Assembly (NCBI RefSeq): GCF_026626305.1
Contig: NZ_JAPNUE010000003.1
Span: 1 to 64,000 of the forward strand
Length of the DNA stretch: 64,000 nt
Reading direction: 5' to 3'
Origin: Frigidibacter sp. RF13
Lineage (GTDB): Bacteria; Pseudomonadota; Alphaproteobacteria; Rhodobacterales; Rhodobacteraceae
How positions within the stretch are numbered: position 1 is the first letter of the stretch; each line of letters opens with the position of its first letter. A model generated the notes under the pieces. The model saw nothing but the letters and a program-made list of their open reading frames with translations. It made no database searches and was not told the DNA's origin. The translations under genes and the position numbers were made by a program. Of this stretch, positions 15,522 through 25,177 are shown piece after piece.

Positions 15522-16976
15522 ATGACTGACGGGCCGAACATTCTTTTGGTGATGGCCGATCAGATGACGCCGTTCATGCTGGATGCCTGCGGCTACCGGG
15601 GCGCGCGGATGGCGAACCTGTCGGCCTTGGCAGCGCGCGCGGTGAATTTCACCAATGCCTATACGCCAAGCCCGATCTGCGTGCCGGCGCGGTCGTGTTT
15701 CATGACCGGGCTTTTGACCTCGACCACCGGCTGTTACGACAACGGCGATCCCTTTCCGAGCTTCATCCCGACCTTTGCGCATTATCTGACCAATGCGGGC
15801 TATGACACGGTCTTGTCCGGCAAGATGCATTTCATCGGCGCCGACCAGCTGCACGGATTTCGGCGGCGGCTGAACACCGACATCTACCCTTCGGGCTTTC
15901 TCTGGTCCTACCCGCTCTTGCCCGAGGACGACCCCGAGGCGATGGCTTTCGATTTCGCGCCGCAATATCAGGCCGAGAATATCGGGGCTGGCTGGTCGAC
16001 CGAGCTGCAATATGACGAGGAGACGCAGTTCCGGTCGCTGGAATATCTGCGCCACGCGCCGGATCGCCCCTGGATGCTGACGGTCAGTTTCACCAACCCG
16101 CATCCGCCCTACAAGGTGCCGCGCAGATATTGGGAGATGTACGAGGACGCCGACCTGCCGATCCCGCACTACCCCGACGACATGGACGCGCTTTACAGCG
16201 ATTTCGACCGGGCCTTCATCCGCTGGTACGGGCTCGACCGCAAGGACATCCGCGACCCGCGCCATCTGATCGCGATGCGGCGGGGGTTTGCGGCGCTGGC
16301 CCATTATGTCGACGACAAGCTGGGCGAGTTGCTTGGCGTGCTAGAGGAGGAGGGGCTGGCGCAGAATACGATTGTCATCGTCACCTCGGACCATGGCGAG
16401 ATGCTGGGCGAGAAAGGGCTGATCCAGAAGCGCAGCCTTTACGAATGGTCGGCGCGCATTCCGCTGATCGTGGCGATGCCTGGGGGGCAGCGGCGGGATG
16501 TGGCGACGCCTGTTTCGTTGCTGGACCTGCCGGCAACGCTTGTCGATCTGGCGGGCCAGAGCCTTGCGCGCGAGATGGAGGGGCGGTCGCTTCTGCCGGC
16601 GTTGAGGGGCGAGGCGATTGCGGCGGTGCCGGTCTTTTCGGAGTATCACGGCGAGGGGATCATGCGGCCGAGCTTCATGGTGCGGCTCGGCGACTGGAAA
16701 TACATCTATTGCCACCGCTCGGCCCCGCAGCTGTTCAATCTGGCCGAAGACCCGGGTGAATGGCGGAACCGCGCGGGCGATCCGGCGGTGGCGGGGATCG
16801 AGGCGGAGCTGAACCGGCTGATCACCGGCGGGCGCTTCGATCTGGAAGCCATCGAGCGCGACGTCTGGGCCCGGCTGCCGCAGAAGGCGGTGGTCAATCA
16901 GGCGATGGCGGCGAATGAGACCGGCTGGGACTATGTCGTCGCGCAGGATGCGGCGCGGCAATATGTGCGGAAATAG
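15522..16976 (+). CDS. betC: Choline-sulfatase
   Basis: 484 aa type I sulfatase. The formylglycine motif is SPICVPARSCFMTGL with the modifiable Cys53 (C-x-P-x-R); metal ligands are in ILLVMADQM near residue 13 and TSDHGEMLGEKG near residue 290. FTNPHPPYKVPRRYWEMYED and the C-terminal WDYVVAQDAARQYVRK resemble choline-sulfatases, which release choline from choline-O-sulfate for glycine betaine synthesis. No betABI or sulfatase-maturase lies beside it, so the substrate is assigned by similarity only; a related arylsulfatase is possible. Alone on its strand, with a short AG-rich leader. Confidence 0.8.
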   Translation: MTDGPNILLVMADQMTPFMLDACGYRGARMANLSALAARAVNFTNAYTPSPICVPARSCFMTGLLTSTTGCYDNGDPFPSFIPTFAHYLTNAGYDTVLSGKMHFIGADQLHGFRRRLNTDIYPSGFLWSYPLLPEDDPEAMAFDFAPQYQAENIGAGWSTELQYDEETQFRSLEYLRHAPDRPWMLTVSFTNPHPPYKVPRRYWEMYEDADLPIPHYPDDMDALYSDFDRAFIRWYGLDRKDIRDPRHLIAMRRGFAALAHYVDDKLGELLGVLEEEGLAQNTIVIVTSDHGEMLGEKGLIQKRSLYEWSARIPLIVAMPGGQRRDVATPVSLLDLPATLVDLAGQSLAREMEGRSLLPALRGEAIAAVPVFSEYHGEGIMRPSFMVRLGDWKYIYCHRSAPQLFNLAEDPGEWRNRAGDPAVAGIEAELNRLITGGRFDLEAIERDVWARLPQKAVVNQAMAANETGWDYVVAQDAARQYVRK

Positions 16977-17009
16977 CCGACTGCCGAAGCCAACGGCCGG
17001 GCCTGCCGT

Positions 17010-17279
17010 TCAGCCGCCGATCTCTTTCATCAGCGCGGCGATCTCGTCGCAGAGGGGCTGAAGATCGCCGCTTGCCCGGTTGGCGCGGTCGACGAGGTCG
17101 GCGACCTTTTCGCCCATCTTCTGCATCTGGTCGTGGTGGCTGAGGCCATAGCTGCGGGCGGCGGTCATCAGATCGGTCGCCTTCTGGCTCAGATCCTCAG
17201 GCGTGCAGCTTTTGTCCTGACAGGCGGCGAGCGACAGGAGGAGGACGGGGGCAATCGTTACGCGCACGGCAAACCTCAC
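17010..17279 (-). CDS. Small lipoprotein, function unknown
   Basis: 89 aa with a lipoprotein signal: hydrophobic VTIAPVLLLSLAAC ending in the lipobox LAAC (Cys about residue 20). The mature part is helical, with two further cysteines (SCTPEDL, QPLCDEI) that could form a disulfide. Start codon GTG at 17279 overlaps the TGA of the TerB-type gene (GTGA), so it is made by translational coupling. No family recognised. Confidence 0.65.
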   Translation of the reverse strand: MRFAVRVTIAPVLLLSLAACQDKSCTPEDLSQKATDLMTAARSYGLSHHDQMQKMGEKVADLVDRANRASGDLQPLCDEIAALMKEIGG

Positions 17280-17698
17280 AATGTCATATGGCGGGCGCGG
17301 GCGCCGCGTTCGATGGCGGCGGCGTGCAGGCGGTCGATGTCCAGCTCTTCGCGAACCTCTTCGAGGAGCCTCAGTTCGCTTTGGCCGAGTTTCACATCGG
17401 CGACGGCGACATCACAGGCAAGCGCATAGGCGGTCTCGTATAGCTTTTCGGGAAGCGCTGCGCGGATCATCGCGAACAGCGTATCGAGCCCGTCTTCATC
17501 CTCCATCAGCTTGTAGACCGTTTGCGCCACTTGCCGGACGGTTTCCATATCATAGTCGGCGAAGATCGGCAGGTGGTTGACCTGACGTTCGATGGCCACA
17601 AGCTCGGCCGTGCGGATCGTCTCGTCCGAGACGGAGATGGTGACCATGAGCGCCACGAGCGCGTCCTGGGCGGAGAAGGCGGGGAGGGTATTGGACAA
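17276..17698 (-). CDS. TerB-type (tellurite-resistance domain) protein
   Basis: 140 aa, helical. The arrangement DALVALMVTISVSDETIRTAELVAIERQV, then EKLYETAYALACDVAVADVKLGQSELRLLEEVREELDID, matches the TerB/DjlA-type helical domain with its repeated acidic helix pairs; function in most bacteria is unclear. TTG at 17698 is chosen as start because AAGGAA stands at a normal distance and it removes a poor-quality extension. Overlaps the following lipoprotein start by four bases. Confidence 0.7.
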   Translation of the reverse strand: MSNTLPAFSAQDALVALMVTISVSDETIRTAELVAIERQVNHLPIFADYDMETVRQVAQTVYKLMEDEDGLDTLFAMIRAALPEKLYETAYALACDVAVADVKLGQSELRLLEEVREELDIDRLHAAAIERGARARHMTL

Positions 17699-17730
17699 GG
17701 GTTCGTTCCTTCTGTTTGAACGTGAAATTA

Positions 17731-17759
17731 TTGACCATTCGCCCCCCGCACAATAGGGA
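17731..17759 (+). promoter_or_regulatory. Probable lysK promoter
   Basis: TTGACC (17731-17736), 17-bp spacer, TAGGGA (17754-17759). Predicted start near 17766 leaves about 45 bases of leader. Same form as the atpI promoter. Confidence 0.55.
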
Positions 17760-17811
17760 CGGGCCTTGCGGCGCATCGGGCGCCGTTTCCAACCTTTGAA
17801 AGTGTGCGACC

Positions 17812-19392
17812 ATGACGACGCTCCGCGATGCTGCGATGAATTCGAAAGCCTGGCCTTTTGAAGAAGCGCGCCGGGTGCTGAAACGGTATGAAAAGGCGCC
17901 GCCGAAGAAGGGATATGTGCTGTTTGAAACCGGCTATGGCCCCTCGGGTCTGCCGCATATCGGTACGTTCGGCGAGGTGCAGCGCACCACGATGATCCGC
18001 CGCGCGTTCGAGATCATCTCGGACATTCCGACGCGGCTTTTCTGTTTCTCCGACGATGTGGACGGGATGCGGAAGGTGCCGGACAATGTGCCGCAGCAGG
18101 AGATGCTGCGCGAGAACCTGCAGCGGCCCCTGACCTCGGTCCCCGATCCGTTCGGGGAATATGAGAGCTTTGGCCACCACAACAATGCGATGCTGCGGCG
18201 GTTCCTTGATACGTTCGGGTTTGAGTACGAGTTCATCTCGGCGACCGAGTTCTACAAGTCGGGGCAGTTTGACGATACCTTGCGGCTGGCTGCCGAGCGG
18301 TACGAGGCGATCATGGAGATCATGCTGGCGTCGCTTCGCGAGGAGCGCCAGCAGACCTATTCCTGTTTCCTGCCGATTCATCCCGAGACGGGGCGGGTGC
18401 TCTATGTGCCGATGAAGCATGTGGACAAGGTGAACCATACGATCACCTTCGACGACGAGACGGGGCGCGAATGGACGCTGCCGGTGACGGGCGGCAATGT
18501 GAAGCTGCAGTGGAAGCCGGATTTCGGCGCGCGCTGGGCGGCTCTGGACGTCGATTTCGAGATGTACGGCAAGGACCACAGCACAAATACGCCGATCTAT
18601 GACGGGATCTGCGAGGTTCTGGGCGGGCGGAAGCCGGAGCATTTCACCTATGAGCTGTTCCTGGATGAGCAGGGTCAGAAGATATCGAAATCGAAGGGCA
18701 ATGGCCTGACGATCGACGAATGGCTGACCTATGCGGCGACGGAGTCCTTGGGCTATTTCATGTATCAGAAGCCCAAGACGGCGAAGCGGCTCTGGTGGGA
18801 TGTGATCCCCAAGGCGGTGGATGAATATCACCAGCAGCTGAATGCCTTCCCGGCGCAGACGGTCGATCAGCAACTGGCGAACCCGGTCTGGCATATCCAT
18901 GGTGGCAAGCCGCCGGCGTCGGATATGGTCGTGTCCTTCGCCATGCTTCTGAACCTGGCATCGGTCGCGGGCGCGAAGGACAAGGCGGGTCTTTGGGGCT
19001 TCATCCGCAATTATGCGCCCGAGGCGAGCCCGGAGAAGAACCCGCAGCTGGATCAGGCGGCGGAGTTCGCCGTGCGCTATTTCAACGCTTTCGTGGCGCC
19101 GGGACGGGTGTTCCGTCTGCCTTCCGACAAGGAGCGCGCGGCGATGGAGGATCTGGTTGCGCGGCTGAAGGTCTGGGAGGGGGGCTTGGACGCGGAGGCC
19201 TTGCAGACCATGGTCTTTGCCGTCGGCACCGCGCATCAGTTCGAACCCCTGCGCGACTGGTTCACGGCGCTGTACGAGGTGCTGCTGGGCGCGAGCCAGG
19301 GGCCGCGCTTCGGCGGGTTCATCGCGCTTTACGGCGTGGCAGAGACGGTGGCGCTGATCGATCGGGCTCTGGCCGGAGAACTTGTCGCTTGA
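17812..19392 (+). CDS. lysK: Lysyl-tRNA synthetase, class I
   Basis: 526 aa class I LysRS, the archaeal-type enzyme that some alphaproteobacteria use in place of class II LysS. The HIGH-type motif is [13 protein letters not shown] near residue 45 and the KMSKS-type motif is [12 protein letters not shown] near residue 290. Between them [21 protein letters not shown] is typical of the class I fold. The C-terminal half is the helical anticodon-binding region. Tandem adenine-rich ATG context; promoter at 17731. No class II lysS is present in the window. Confidence 0.95.
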   Translation: MTTLRDAAMNSKAWPFEEARRVLKRYEKAPPKKGYVLFETGYGPSGLPHIGTFGEVQRTTMIRRAFEIISDIPTRLFCFSDDVDGMRKVPDNVPQQEMLRENLQRPLTSVPDPFGEYESFGHHNNAMLRRFLDTFGFEYEFISATEFYKSGQFDDTLRLAAERYEAIMEIMLASLREERQQTYSCFLPIHPETGRVLYVPMKHVDKVNHTITFDDETGREWTLPVTGGNVKLQWKPDFGARWAALDVDFEMYGKDHSTNTPIYDGICEVLGGRKPEHFTYELFLDEQGQKISKSKGNGLTIDEWLTYAATESLGYFMYQKPKTAKRLWWDVIPKAVDEYHQQLNAFPAQTVDQQLANPVWHIHGGKPPASDMVVSFAMLLNLASVAGAKDKAGLWGFIRNYAPEASPEKNPQLDQAAEFAVRYFNAFVAPGRVFRLPSDKERAAMEDLVARLKVWEGGLDAEALQTMVFAVGTAHQFEPLRDWFTALYEVLLGASQGPRFGGFIALYGVAETVALIDRALAGELVA

Positions 19393-19481
19393 TCCATAAG
19401 CTGGTCGCGAAAATCTGATCGCGACCGGCAACTTTTCCGGCTGTTTTGCCGTATCCTCGATATGAAACGAGGGAGGCGGCG

Positions 19482-19880
19482 ATGCGTCGATGGGTGTTTG
19501 CCCTGGTGGTGGGAGTGCTGGCATCGGGCGCCTGTGCGCAGGATGCCGAGATTGAGGCGGTCATCGGCGGCCAGTTTGAGGCCTTCCGGGCCGGGGACGT
19601 CGAGGCGGCCTTTGGCTTTGCCTCGCCCTTCATCCGTCAGGTCTTTGGCTCGGCGGAGAATTTCGGGCGCATGGTCGAGGGCGGCTATCCGGCGATCTTG
19701 GGGGCCGAGCGCGTCCGCTATCTGGGGCTGCGCGAAGCAGGCGGGCGCCTGTTGGAGCGGGTCGAGGTGCGGGGGGCGGACGGGGCGATCCGCTATTTCG
19801 ATTACGAGATGGTCCTGATCGACGGGTCCTGGCGGATCAACGGCGTCTGGCCGGTCGAGGATCAGAGCGTCGGAGCCTGA
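19482..19880 (+). CDS. DUF4864 exported protein
   Basis: 132 aa. Signal peptide RRWVFALVVGVLASGACA, then a small NTF2/SnoaL-like domain (IEAVIGGQFEAFRAGDVEAAFGFASPFIRQVFGS, YFDYEMVLIDGSWRINGVW) typical of DUF4864. Function unknown. GGGAGGCGGCG precedes the ATG at 19482. Sits between lysK and the beta-helix protein. Confidence 0.75.
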   Translation: MRRWVFALVVGVLASGACAQDAEIEAVIGGQFEAFRAGDVEAAFGFASPFIRQVFGSAENFGRMVEGGYPAILGAERVRYLGLREAGGRLLERVEVRGADGAIRYFDYEMVLIDGSWRINGVWPVEDQSVGA

Positions 19881-19922
19881 GCGCACGCCCCCTTTAGCGA
19901 TTTCTTAAGTCTCTCGGCTATT

Positions 19923-19984
19923 CCGGAAGGGCAGGGGCCGTGCCCCGTTTCCGGCAGAGCTGTGGTTGGACGCCCCTCGGGGCG
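19923..19984 (+). terminator. Paired hairpins after the DUF4864 gene
   Basis: GGGGC-CGT-GCCCC (19934-19946) is enclosed by CCGGAA (19923-19928) / TTCCGG (19949-19954) with small bulges and has GTTT behind the inner stem. A second palindrome CGCCCCTCGGGGCG lies at 19971-19984. Terminator-like but without a strong T tract. Confidence 0.4.
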
Positions 19985-20032
19985 AACGGTCCCCTTCGTG
20001 CCGGCCGAATTTGAACCATGAAGGGGTCGTGA

Positions 20033-22330
20033 ATGAACAAGGTCATCACCGATGGGATCGTCCTGATGCCCGCGCCGTTCGAGGCGGGGTTGTCGCAATG
20101 GTCGCGGACGGACGGAACGCCGGGCTCGCCCACCTATCAGGGCTTTGCCGATGCAGCACTGGTGCCTGCCGATCAGGATTTTGGCAGTTGCCTGGAAATG
20201 CAGAAGAATTCGGTGACGATGAGCCTGCGCTACAAGGGCGATACCCCGATCCTGCCGGGTTGCTATCTGCGGGTGACGGCGAAGGTGAAGGCGATGAGCG
20301 GCAACCTGCCCTCGGTCCGGATCGCGGCCTGGGCGGGCGTCAATGCCTCGACACACCTTACCGGCGTCGTCGAAGTCGGACCGTCTTTGGCGCTGACCGC
20401 CTATGGCCGGGTCGAGACGGTGAGCGCGATCATCGGCATCGGGTTCCGTCAGGGCGTCGACATGAGCTGGGGCACGACCGCGACGCTTGGTCATTTCGGC
20501 ATCGACCTGACCGGGGCGACGGGCGGTGTGGTACGTGTCGATGACATCATCATCGAGGATATCACCGAGGCCTTCCTCAGGACGATGATGGACTGGGTCG
20601 ATGTGCGTGATTATGGGGCCAAGGGCGACGGAGTCACCGACGACAGCGCGGCGGTCGAGGCTGCGGATGCCGATGCGCTGGCGACCGGGCGGACGGTTCT
20701 GTTTTCCAAGGGGACGTTCCGGCTGGCGAACGATGTGCAGATCGATTCCGATTGCCGCTTCGAGGGCACGGTCACCATGCCGGTCGACAAGCGGCTGGCG
20801 CTGACGCGCGGGTTCAACCTGCCGCTTTATGCCGAGGCCTTCGGCAGCGAGGAGCTGGGTTTCAAGAAGGCTTTTCAGGCGCTTTTGAATTTCGCCGACC
20901 ATGATGCGCTCGACCTCGGCGGGCGACGGGTCGAGGTGACGGCGCCGATCGACATGCAGGCGGCGGTCAACAACAAGACCACGTTCAACACGCGCCGCGT
21001 GATCCGCAACGGGCAGTTCAACGTGATTTCGGGCGCGGCCTGGACGCCGACGGTCGTGACCTCTCAAGCGAGCTATTCGACAGGGAACGCCAAGACCCTG
21101 AGCGCGGTCGCCAATATAGCCAATGTGCCGGTGGGCGCGCTGGTGACCGGCGCGGGCGTCGGGCGCGAGGTCTATGTGACGGCGAAGAATGTGGGCAATG
21201 GAACGCTGACGCTGAGCCAGCCGCTCTATGGCGCACCGGGGACCCAGACCTACACGTTCACGCGGTTCAAATATGTGCTGGATTTCTCTGGCTTCGCGCA
21301 GCTTGAGAAGATGATCCTCGACGACATCGACATCCAGTGCAATGGCCAGGCGAGCGGCGTGATGCTGGCGCCGAGCGGCGGCATCTTCCAGATGCGGGAC
21401 TGTTTCATCACCGCGCCGAAGGATCGCGGCATCACTTCGATCGGGAACGGCTGCCAGGGGATGCTGATCGACCGCTGCCAGTTCCTGTCGAATGAATCCG
21501 CGCTGCGCTCGCAGGATCGGACGTCGATCGTGTTCAATGTGAACGCCAACGACGTGAAGGTGCGCGAGAACCGCGTGGTCCATTTCCGCCATTTCGGCGT
21601 GCTTGCCGGTTCGGGTCACCTGGTGGTGGGCAATCACTGGTTTCAGGGCGACAACGAGACCCAGGGGCTGAGGGTCGCGGGTCTGGTCTTTGCCAATACC
21701 AACCTGAAGTCGACGATCACCGGGAATTACATCGACAACAGTTTCGTCGAGTGGACGAACGAATACGAGTCCAATCCCGCGTTCGTGAACCAGTTCTCAT
21801 TCGGCGGGCTGACCGTTACCGGCAACACCTTCACCTGCAACGATGTGGCCCCCTGGTTCCGCTGGATCAGCATCAAGCCCTACGGTGCGGGTCATTTCGT
21901 CCAGGGGCTCAATGTGTCGGGCAATGTCTTCCGTGCGCTGAACGGTGTGATCGATCGGGTTGAAGGCGTAGACACGACCTTCGCCGATCTTGATCGTAGT
22001 CGGATGCGCAATGTCCTGTTCACCGGCAACAGCTTCAACAGCGTGACCCAGAATGTCGAGAACCCGGTACTTTACGCCCACGATCAGGCAACGGCTGCGA
22101 CGGTCTGGACCGCGCAGCCGGGGGCGTTCCTGCCGTTCGGCGGTTGGGCGCGGAATGTCGAATCGATCTGCGCCGAAGGGGCGATCACCGGGCCGGTGGG
22201 CGAGATCAGGGCTGAGATGCCTTATCTGCAGTTCGAGCAGGGCACGAACAAGAATGAGGTGAGGGTCGTGTGGCCACAGGCCTCCAAAGGGCGGCTTCAC
22301 ATGCGGGTCCGGATGGATAATCCGCTTTGA
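20033..22330 (+). CDS. Right-handed beta-helix protein, glycosyl hydrolase 28-related (Pectate_lyase_3 type)
   Basis: 765 aa. Residues 1-175 form a beta-rich domain without a signal peptide (MPAPFEAGLSQWSRTDG, LRVTAKVKAMSGNLPSVRI). The signature VRDYGAKGDGVTDDSAAVEA at about 190-210 opens a Pectate_lyase_3 / GH28-like beta-helix, as in polysaccharide lyases and phage tailspikes; many GN-turn rungs follow (ITGNYIDNSFVE, VTGNTFTCNDV, VSGNVFRALNG, FTGNSFNSVT). Catalytic residues cannot be fixed from sequence alone. GAAGGGG stands before the ATG. No phage genes are nearby. Confidence 0.75.
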   Translation: MNKVITDGIVLMPAPFEAGLSQWSRTDGTPGSPTYQGFADAALVPADQDFGSCLEMQKNSVTMSLRYKGDTPILPGCYLRVTAKVKAMSGNLPSVRIAAWAGVNASTHLTGVVEVGPSLALTAYGRVETVSAIIGIGFRQGVDMSWGTTATLGHFGIDLTGATGGVVRVDDIIIEDITEAFLRTMMDWVDVRDYGAKGDGVTDDSAAVEAADADALATGRTVLFSKGTFRLANDVQIDSDCRFEGTVTMPVDKRLALTRGFNLPLYAEAFGSEELGFKKAFQALLNFADHDALDLGGRRVEVTAPIDMQAAVNNKTTFNTRRVIRNGQFNVISGAAWTPTVVTSQASYSTGNAKTLSAVANIANVPVGALVTGAGVGREVYVTAKNVGNGTLTLSQPLYGAPGTQTYTFTRFKYVLDFSGFAQLEKMILDDIDIQCNGQASGVMLAPSGGIFQMRDCFITAPKDRGITSIGNGCQGMLIDRCQFLSNESALRSQDRTSIVFNVNANDVKVRENRVVHFRHFGVLAGSGHLVVGNHWFQGDNETQGLRVAGLVFANTNLKSTITGNYIDNSFVEWTNEYESNPAFVNQFSFGGLTVTGNTFTCNDVAPWFRWISIKPYGAGHFVQGLNVSGNVFRALNGVIDRVEGVDTTFADLDRSRMRNVLFTGNSFNSVTQNVENPVLYAHDQATAATVWTAQPGAFLPFGGWARNVESICAEGAITGPVGEIRAEMPYLQFEQGTNKNEVRVVWPQASKGRLHMRVRMDNPL

Positions 22331-22349
22331 TCAGGCCGCCTTGATCCGG

Positions 22350-22835
22350 TCAACCGTGCAGGTCTTCGGCCGCGATCCGGTAGGCGCGGCCGAAACCGCC
22401 GTTGAGGAAGGCCTCGGTGACGTCGAAGCGGACGAAGTGGAAGTCGGCGAAATCGACGTAGAGTTTGGCCTTGGGGTGGCGGGCGAGCCAGGAAGCGCGC
22501 AGGGTTGCGCGGTCTTCGGGTACTGCGAAGCGGGCGGTGACGGCGACCGAGAGGCGGGGGCTGTTCAGCGGATCGCCCTTCGGGCCGGGTTCGCCCAGAA
22601 GAAGCGCGGCGCGCGGCTCGGCGCGCAAGGCACGCGTATGCTGGGCGAGGTCTGAGACGAGTGTGAGGCCAGTCCCGTCCGCGGCAAGGCCAAAGCCCAC
22701 ACGGGCGATCATCGGGGCGCCGGTCGCGGGGTCAGTGAAGGCCAGCGCCGCGGTCTTTGCACCCTGCCAAAGGGACCGGGCCAGCGCGCGGGCGGCATCG
22801 TCGGCGGGCAGGACGGGATCAGCGCGGGTACTCAC
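22350..22835 (-). CDS. Pyridoxamine 5'-phosphate oxidase family (HugZ-like) protein
   Basis: 161 aa FMN-binding split-barrel protein. Marks: [54 protein letters not shown] and [20 protein letters not shown], the pattern of HugZ-like/PPOX proteins (heme utilisation or general flavin reductases). GTG start at 22835 overlaps the truA stop (GTGA). Substrate not assignable. Confidence 0.75.
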   Translation of the reverse strand: MSTRADPVLPADDAARALARSLWQGAKTAALAFTDPATGAPMIARVGFGLAADGTGLTLVSDLAQHTRALRAEPRAALLLGEPGPKGDPLNSPRLSVAVTARFAVPEDRATLRASWLARHPKAKLYVDFADFHFVRFDVTEAFLNGGFGRAYRIAAEDLHG

Positions 22836-23599
22836 CGGAACGGATCCTCGGGATAGCTCACATGGGTGAGATAAAGGCCCGAGGGCGGGGAGACCGGGCC
22901 GCAGGCGGCGCGGTCGCGTGCCTCAAGCGCCGCGCGGACGTCTGAGGGCGCCCAGCCCCCGGCGCCCACACGTTCGAGCGTTCCGACGATCGAGCGGACC
23001 TGATTGTGCAGGAAGCTGCGGGCGCGCAGGCGAAAGCGGAACTCGGTGCCATGCGGCACGGGATGGGCATCGATCTCGATCGCGTCGAGGGTCTTCACCG
23101 GGCTGTCGGCCTGGCAAAGCGTCGAGCGGAAGGTGGTGAAATCGTGCCGCCCGACCAGATGGGCGGCACCTTCGCGCATCGCGGTTAGGTCGAGCGGGTG
23201 CTGGACCTGCCAGACGAGCCCCTTGTCATGCGTCGCGGGGGCGCGGCGCGAGAGGAGGCGGAAGAGATAGCGCCGTTCGGTGGCGGAGAAGCGGGCGTGG
23301 AAATCGTCAGCCACCCGGGCGGCGGCAAGGATCGAGACCGGCGCGGGTTTCAGGTGAAAATTCAGTGCCTCGGACAGACGGAACGGGTCCCAGTCTTTCG
23401 CGAGTTCTGCATGGGCGACCTGCCCGGTGGCATGGACGCCGGCGTCAGTGCGGCCAGCGCCGTGGATCGGGCCCGCGTCGGGTTCGAGTTTGCGCAGCGC
23501 GGTCTCGATCGCTTCCTGCACCGAGGGCTGGCCAGCCTGGCGCTGCCAGCCCGAGAACGGGCCGCCGTGATATTCGATCTTCAGGGCATAGCGGGGCAT
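22832..23599 (-). CDS. truA: tRNA pseudouridine(38-40) synthase
   Basis: 255 aa. Converts uridines 38-40 of the tRNA anticodon arm to pseudouridine. Start [21 protein letters not shown], catalytic loop [17 protein letters not shown] with the essential Asp (about residue 52), and the C-terminal [18 protein letters not shown] are all family signatures. Coupled by a four-base overlap with the PPOX gene downstream. Confidence 0.95.
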   Translation of the reverse strand: MPRYALKIEYHGGPFSGWQRQAGQPSVQEAIETALRKLEPDAGPIHGAGRTDAGVHATGQVAHAELAKDWDPFRLSEALNFHLKPAPVSILAAARVADDFHARFSATERRYLFRLLSRRAPATHDKGLVWQVQHPLDLTAMREGAAHLVGRHDFTTFRSTLCQADSPVKTLDAIEIDAHPVPHGTEFRFRLRARSFLHNQVRSIVGTLERVGAGGWAPSDVRAALEARDRAACGPVSPPSGLYLTHVSYPEDPFR

Positions 23600-23643
23600 G
23601 GACTTTCCCTAACGCGGCACGGCGACAGGGGCAACGGCACGCG

Positions 23644-23973
23644 TCACTCCGAGGGTTCGGGCGCGATCTCTTCTTCCAGAAACCGTTCGAACGCGTCGAG
23701 ATCCAGCGCCTCGAACATGCCGAAGCCCGCGATCCAGACGGTGGCCGCGCGCATCGCGTCGGGCAGGAGCTTGCACCAGATCACCCTTCCGCGCCGTTCC
23801 TGTGCGATGAGGCCCGCCTCGGCCAGCACCTTCAGATGTTTCGATATCGCGGCCAGCGACATGTCGAACGGATGGGCGACGTCGGTCACCGCCATGTCGT
23901 CTTCAAGAAGCATGGTCAGGATCGCCCGGCGCGTCGGGTCGGCGAGGGCCGCGAAGATGAGGTCGAGCGTCAT
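23644..23973 (-). CDS. ArsR-family transcriptional regulator
   Basis: 109 aa winged helix-turn-helix. LIFAALADPTRRAILTMLL is the family start and MSLAAISKHLKVLAEAGLIAQER the recognition helix plus wing. No Cys metal site typical of ArsR/SmtB, so closer to the SdpR-like, metal-independent group; often paired with an SRPBCC (AHSA1) gene, not here. Divergent from the DMT transporter gene with a gap of about 150 bp. Confidence 0.85.
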   Translation of the reverse strand: MTLDLIFAALADPTRRAILTMLLEDDMAVTDVAHPFDMSLAAISKHLKVLAEAGLIAQERRGRVIWCKLLPDAMRAATVWIAGFGMFEALDLDAFERFLEEEIAPEPSE

Positions 23974-24129
23974 GGCGCGAGCTTAGCGCCCGGCGGGCTG
24001 TCACGGAAGTGGCGCGCGGTCATTCGTGCCGGTGATCGGCCGGCGCACAAATCGCCATCAGGGATGCGCAGGTTTCGGGTGGACGGGGCGGGGCGGCCGG
24101 GATTGAGTGTCGGGACCCGGAGGTGCGCG

Positions 24130-25053
24130 ATGCCCATACGCTATTGGCTATTGATCCTGACGCTCGGCATCCTGTGGGGCGGGTCGTTTCTGATGAATGC
24201 GGTCCTTCTGCGCGAGCTTGGGCCGCTGACCGTCTCGCTCGGCCGGGTGGGCGTGGGCGCGATGGGCTGCTGGGTCTGGGTCTGGATCAGCGGGCGTGCC
24301 CTACGCCTTTCGCCGCGCACCGTCGGCGGCCTCTTCCTTCTGGGTATCGTCTTCTTTGCCATTCCCTTCGCGCTCTACCCGGTTGCGCAGCGTCACCTGC
24401 CAAGCGGGGTCGCCGGGATCGTGAATGCGATGACGCCGGTTCTGGTCGTCATCGTTTCGCATCTCTGGCCGGGGGGAGAGCGGGCGACGGCGGCGCGCGC
24501 CGCGGGCGTTGCGACCGGCTTTGCCGGGATCGCGCTTCTGTCCTGGCCCTATCTGAGCGCGGGGCAGATGCCCGCCCTCTGGGCGATCCTGACGGCACTG
24601 CTCGCGCCGGTCTGTTACGGCATCGCCACCAATCTCGCCCGCCGTTTCCGCACGCTTGATCCGGCGCTGCTGGCGGCCTGGTCCTTGAGCGGGGCCGCGC
24701 TGTTCATCATGCCGTTCGCGCTTCTTGCCGAAGGCCTTCCCCGGATCGAGCGACCGGAAACCTGGGGCGCGCTGCTGATCGTCGGACTTCTTCTGACCTC
24801 GGTCGGCTTCACGCTGTTCTACTGGCTTCTCGCCCGCGCGGGCGCCACCGCCACCTCCACCGTCACTTTCGTCGCCCCGGTTTCTGCGGTCGCGCTTGGG
24901 GCCCATGTGCTGGGCGAGCCGGTGCTGTGGGAGCATCTTGCAGGGATGGCGGTGATCTTCGCGGGTCTTTTGATGATCGACGGGCGGCTCTTCGGCTGGC
25001 TTGGCCTTGGGCGCGCGCTGGCGGGTGCGGCGAAAGATCAACCGGATAGTTGA
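24130..25053 (+). CDS. EamA/DMT-superfamily transporter
   Basis: 307 aa with about ten transmembrane helices in two repeated EamA halves. First half ILTLGILWGGSFLMNAVLLRELGPLTVSLGRVG with ALYPVAQRHLPSGVAGIVNAMTPV; second half VGFTLFYWLLARAGATATSTVTFVAPVSAVALGAHVLGEP. Probably exports a metabolite or drug; substrate unknown. Start at 24130 follows GGAGG. Divergently placed to the ArsR regulator. Confidence 0.85.
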   Translation: MPIRYWLLILTLGILWGGSFLMNAVLLRELGPLTVSLGRVGVGAMGCWVWVWISGRALRLSPRTVGGLFLLGIVFFAIPFALYPVAQRHLPSGVAGIVNAMTPVLVVIVSHLWPGGERATAARAAGVATGFAGIALLSWPYLSAGQMPALWAILTALLAPVCYGIATNLARRFRTLDPALLAAWSLSGAALFIMPFALLAEGLPRIERPETWGALLIVGLLLTSVGFTLFYWLLARAGATATSTVTFVAPVSAVALGAHVLGEPVLWEHLAGMAVIFAGLLMIDGRLFGWLGLGRALAGAAKDQPDS

Positions 25054-25177
25054 ATATCGCGGTCCTGCCGAAAAGCGGGGCGCGCGGCCCGATCGCCGTC
25101 TCGCGGAACAAAATGATCCCGATTGAACATCAATGAAATCATCGCCTTACGAGTCATTGAGCGCTTGATATTCCCCG

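Noticed and set aside
17728..19524. 598-aa open frame on the minus strand across lysK
   Set aside because: Antisense to a clear class I LysRS; no RBS and no recognisable motifs.
19960..20010. Minus-strand GGTTCAAATTC resembling a tRNA T-arm
   Set aside because: No acceptor, D or anticodon arm can be laid out around it; it overlaps the leader of the beta-helix gene.
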